Part shown: in pieces, positions 5,220-6,718 of the stretch | Layout of the letters: every line of letters starts with the position of its first letter | Position numbering within the stretch: position 1 is the stretch's first letter | Assembly (NCBI GenBank): GCA_028687395.1 | Contig: JAQUAE010000100.1 | Location: 1 to 6,718 of the forward strand | Reading direction: 5' to 3' | Source: Anaerolineales bacterium | GTDB taxonomy: Bacteria > Chloroflexota > Anaerolineae > Anaerolineales > UBA4823 | Length of the DNA: 6,718 bases | Notes under the pieces: model-generated | Told to the model about the DNA's origin: nothing | Databases searched by the model: none | The model's input: only the letters and a program-made list of their open reading frames with translations | Program-made: the position numbers and the translations under genes

Positions 5220-6718
5220 TCATAGCGCTAAGCAAACGGTCATCCGGCTGCCCTGGCCTGGCGAGGAAGAGATTTCCAAGCGCGCCCCGATCAATTCTGC
5301 CCGCTCGTAAAGGCCTAACAGGCCGAAGTGTCCCCCGGGCGCAAACTCGGCTGGGCTGTTGGGGACCTCGAAGCCATGGCCGTTGTCGCTCACTACCAGC
5401 CTGACTTCGCCGGGCGCATACGAGATATGCAGGTTGGCTTGAGTTGCCTGGGCGTGCCGGTTGACGTTGTTCAACGCTTCCTGGGCCATCCGGTAGAGCG
5501 CCAGTTCGACCTCGGGGTTCAGGCGTATCTCCGTGCCCTCGCGTTGAAACGTCACCGGTATAGCCGCAGCCTGGCTGGCCTCGCGCGCCAGCATCTCCAG
5601 CGCCGTGACCAGCCCCAGGTCTTCCAGGTAGATCGGCCGCAAGGCGCGCGTCTGGCGGCGCACGTTTTCGATCGCCTGTTCGGTCAAGGAGACTACCTCG
5701 GTTAAAGACGCCTCAGAGGAACCGTTATTCGTCGCCAACTGGGCGAGCTGCACCCTCTGCTTGAGGGCAATCAGCGATTGGATCGTGTCGTCGTGCAGCT
5801 CGCGCGCCAGGCGGCGGCGCTCCTCTTCCTGCCCCGCGGTGATGGCGCCAATGTAACTGTGCAGGCTTTGTTGCGCTGCCTTCACCTTGCGTGCCATGTG
5901 GATCAGCTCAGCCTGTAAGCGGCGGATCTCGGCGATACCCCCCACCGGCTGTTCGATGGCTTCGAATTCCCCCCACGCCAGCGTCGCCGCTTTCGCTTCG
6001 AGAGCTTGCAGCGGCTTGACGATCCATCGTAAGCCAAACCACAGCGCCAGGAGCGTCAGCAGGAGCACCGGAACCAGCACCAATGGAGCGAGCTGGGTCG
6101 TGCGCAGGGTTGGGGTGTCGACCGTCTCCCAGGGCTCTTGCATGGCTAAAGCCCACCCCAAAGGAGCAACGGGGCTGTAAACCACCACGTGCTCGCTCTC
6201 ATCTACCTGCACGTAGGAGACGCCGCTTTCGCCGCGCAGGGCTTCCGCGATCCCCGGGTGCGCCGCTGCTCCGCTGTCGTAAGCAAAAGACCCGCTCTGA
6301 TAAAGCACATTCCGGTTGGCATCTACGATGACGACCGAGGCCTGTGATCCGCCGGCGAATGAGCTGGTCAGTGTATGCTCGACCAGGTTAGCCGCCGATG
6401 ATGCTCCAGCCGCGATCCAGCCTTCCCCTGGTGTAACTGCTAGCGCGAGCACCATGCTTTCCTGAGTAGCAGGGTGGCGATAAGCGCTGGAAACGAATAC
6501 TTCAGCCTCCTGCTGTTGCAGCAGATCACCGAGCGCGGGCTGGGATTGCTCCTCCAGGGCTTTCCAAACCCTCTCGTCGCCGCTGAAGCTCACCAGCGCG
6601 CCCTGCGGGTCGAAGAACGCCAGGCCGGCATCGAATTCCGCCCGCAGGTAGTCCGAGCTGGAAAGGACTTCGGGGAGTTCGTCTTGGGTGGCGCCCTCTC
6701 CTAGCAAGGATAGGCCGC
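5220..6718 (-). CDS. NarL-type sensor histidine kinase, C-terminal 499 residues (N-terminus outside window)
   Basis: A two-component sensor kinase read right to left from the window edge to TGA at 5222-5220; no start or first membrane helix is visible. In the 495 residues counted from 6707, about 1-190 look like an extracytoplasmic Cache-type sensor (FFDPQGALVSFSGDE, VVIVDANRNVLYQ, VVVYSPVAPLGWALAMQEP). A membrane helix follows at about 206-229 (LAPLVLVPVLLLTLLALWFG), then a HAMP-like linker (230-281, IVKPLQALEAKAATL). The HisKA_3 dimerisation domain has EEERRRLARELHDDTIQSL with phospho-acceptor His305 (codon at 5795-5793). The ATPase domain has the N box ALNNVNRHA (411-419), DNGHGF (441-446) and GLLGLYERA (462-470). 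This architecture phosphorylates LuxR/NarL-family response regulators and probably senses a small extracellular ligand. No regulator gene follows within the window, so the partner may lie upstream. Its GC content is much higher than that of the genes to its left. Confidence 0.93.
   Translation of the reverse strand, partial: GLSLLGEGATQDELPEVLSSSDYLRAEFDAGLAFFDPQGALVSFSGDERVWKALEEQSQPALGDLLQQQEAEVFVSSAYRHPATQESMVLALAVTPGEGWIAAGASSAANLVEHTLTSSFAGGSQASVVIVDANRNVLYQSGSFAYDSGAAAHPGIAEALRGESGVSYVQVDESEHVVVYSPVAPLGWALAMQEPWETVDTPTLRTTQLAPLVLVPVLLLTLLALWFGLRWIVKPLQALEAKAATLAWGEFEAIEQPVGGIAEIRRLQAELIHMARKVKAAQQSLHSYIGAITAGQEEERRRLARELHDDTIQSLIALKQRVQLAQLATNNGSSEASLTEVVSLTEQAIENVRRQTRALRPIYLEDLGLVTALEMLAREASQAAAIPVTFQREGTEIRLNPEVELALYRMAQEALNNVNRHAQATQANLHISYAPGEVRLVVSDNGHGFEVPNSPAEFAPGGHFGLLGLYERAELIGARLEISSSPGQGSRMTVCLAL

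Noticed and set aside
5026..5310. Plus-strand open frame of 94 codons starting in repeat C
   Set aside because: Half of it is antisense to the conserved end of the kinase gene. No family resemblance and no clear ribosome binding site were seen.

Overview
The window looks like bacterial chromosome, most likely from a Chloroflexota (Anaerolineae-type) genome. This is a judgement from the gene set, the style of the heme proteins and the NarL-type kinase; no taxonomic marker gene is present. Genes sit on both strands and converge near 1.85-1.92 kb. Base composition is patchy by hand count: 22 G+C in 60 bases at 3601-3660 against 41 in 60 at 5761-5820.

Left part, plus strand (1-1852), is a tetrapyrrole (heme) biosynthesis operon in decay. 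It holds the C-terminal third of glutamate-1-semialdehyde aminotransferase (hemL), a heavily deleted remnant that reads like both ends of a chlorite-dismutase-family gene (the superfamily of coproheme decarboxylase HemQ/ChdC), an essentially complete uroporphyrinogen decarboxylase (hemE), and a ferrochelatase (hemH) fragment lacking both ends. The early-to-middle pathway genes survive while the two terminal-step genes are broken.

Middle part, minus strand (1918-4971), holds three genes I cannot assign to a function, transcribed right to left. They encode a zinc-ribbon protein of 402 aa, a polytopic membrane protein with a PH-like central domain (about 348 aa), and a small single-pass membrane protein with a likely beta-sandwich tail (about 184 aa). 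The first two are 27 nt apart and probably co-transcribed. The third lies 216 nt further on and may have its own promoter.

This block is bracketed by copies of one short repeat. Copy A (1855-1904) is a 50-nt palindrome where the hemH fragment ends. Copy B (2524-2553) is the same element with an exact 20-nt internal deletion. Copy C (5012-5035) is a half copy in the opposite orientation to A. No transposase is present, so these look like MITE-like or IS-end remnants, and the 1855-5035 interval may be a small inserted or rearranged island.

Right part, minus strand (5220-6718), is the C-terminal portion of a membrane sensor histidine kinase of the NarX/DesK (HisKA_3) type. It runs off the right edge, and no response regulator follows it within the window.
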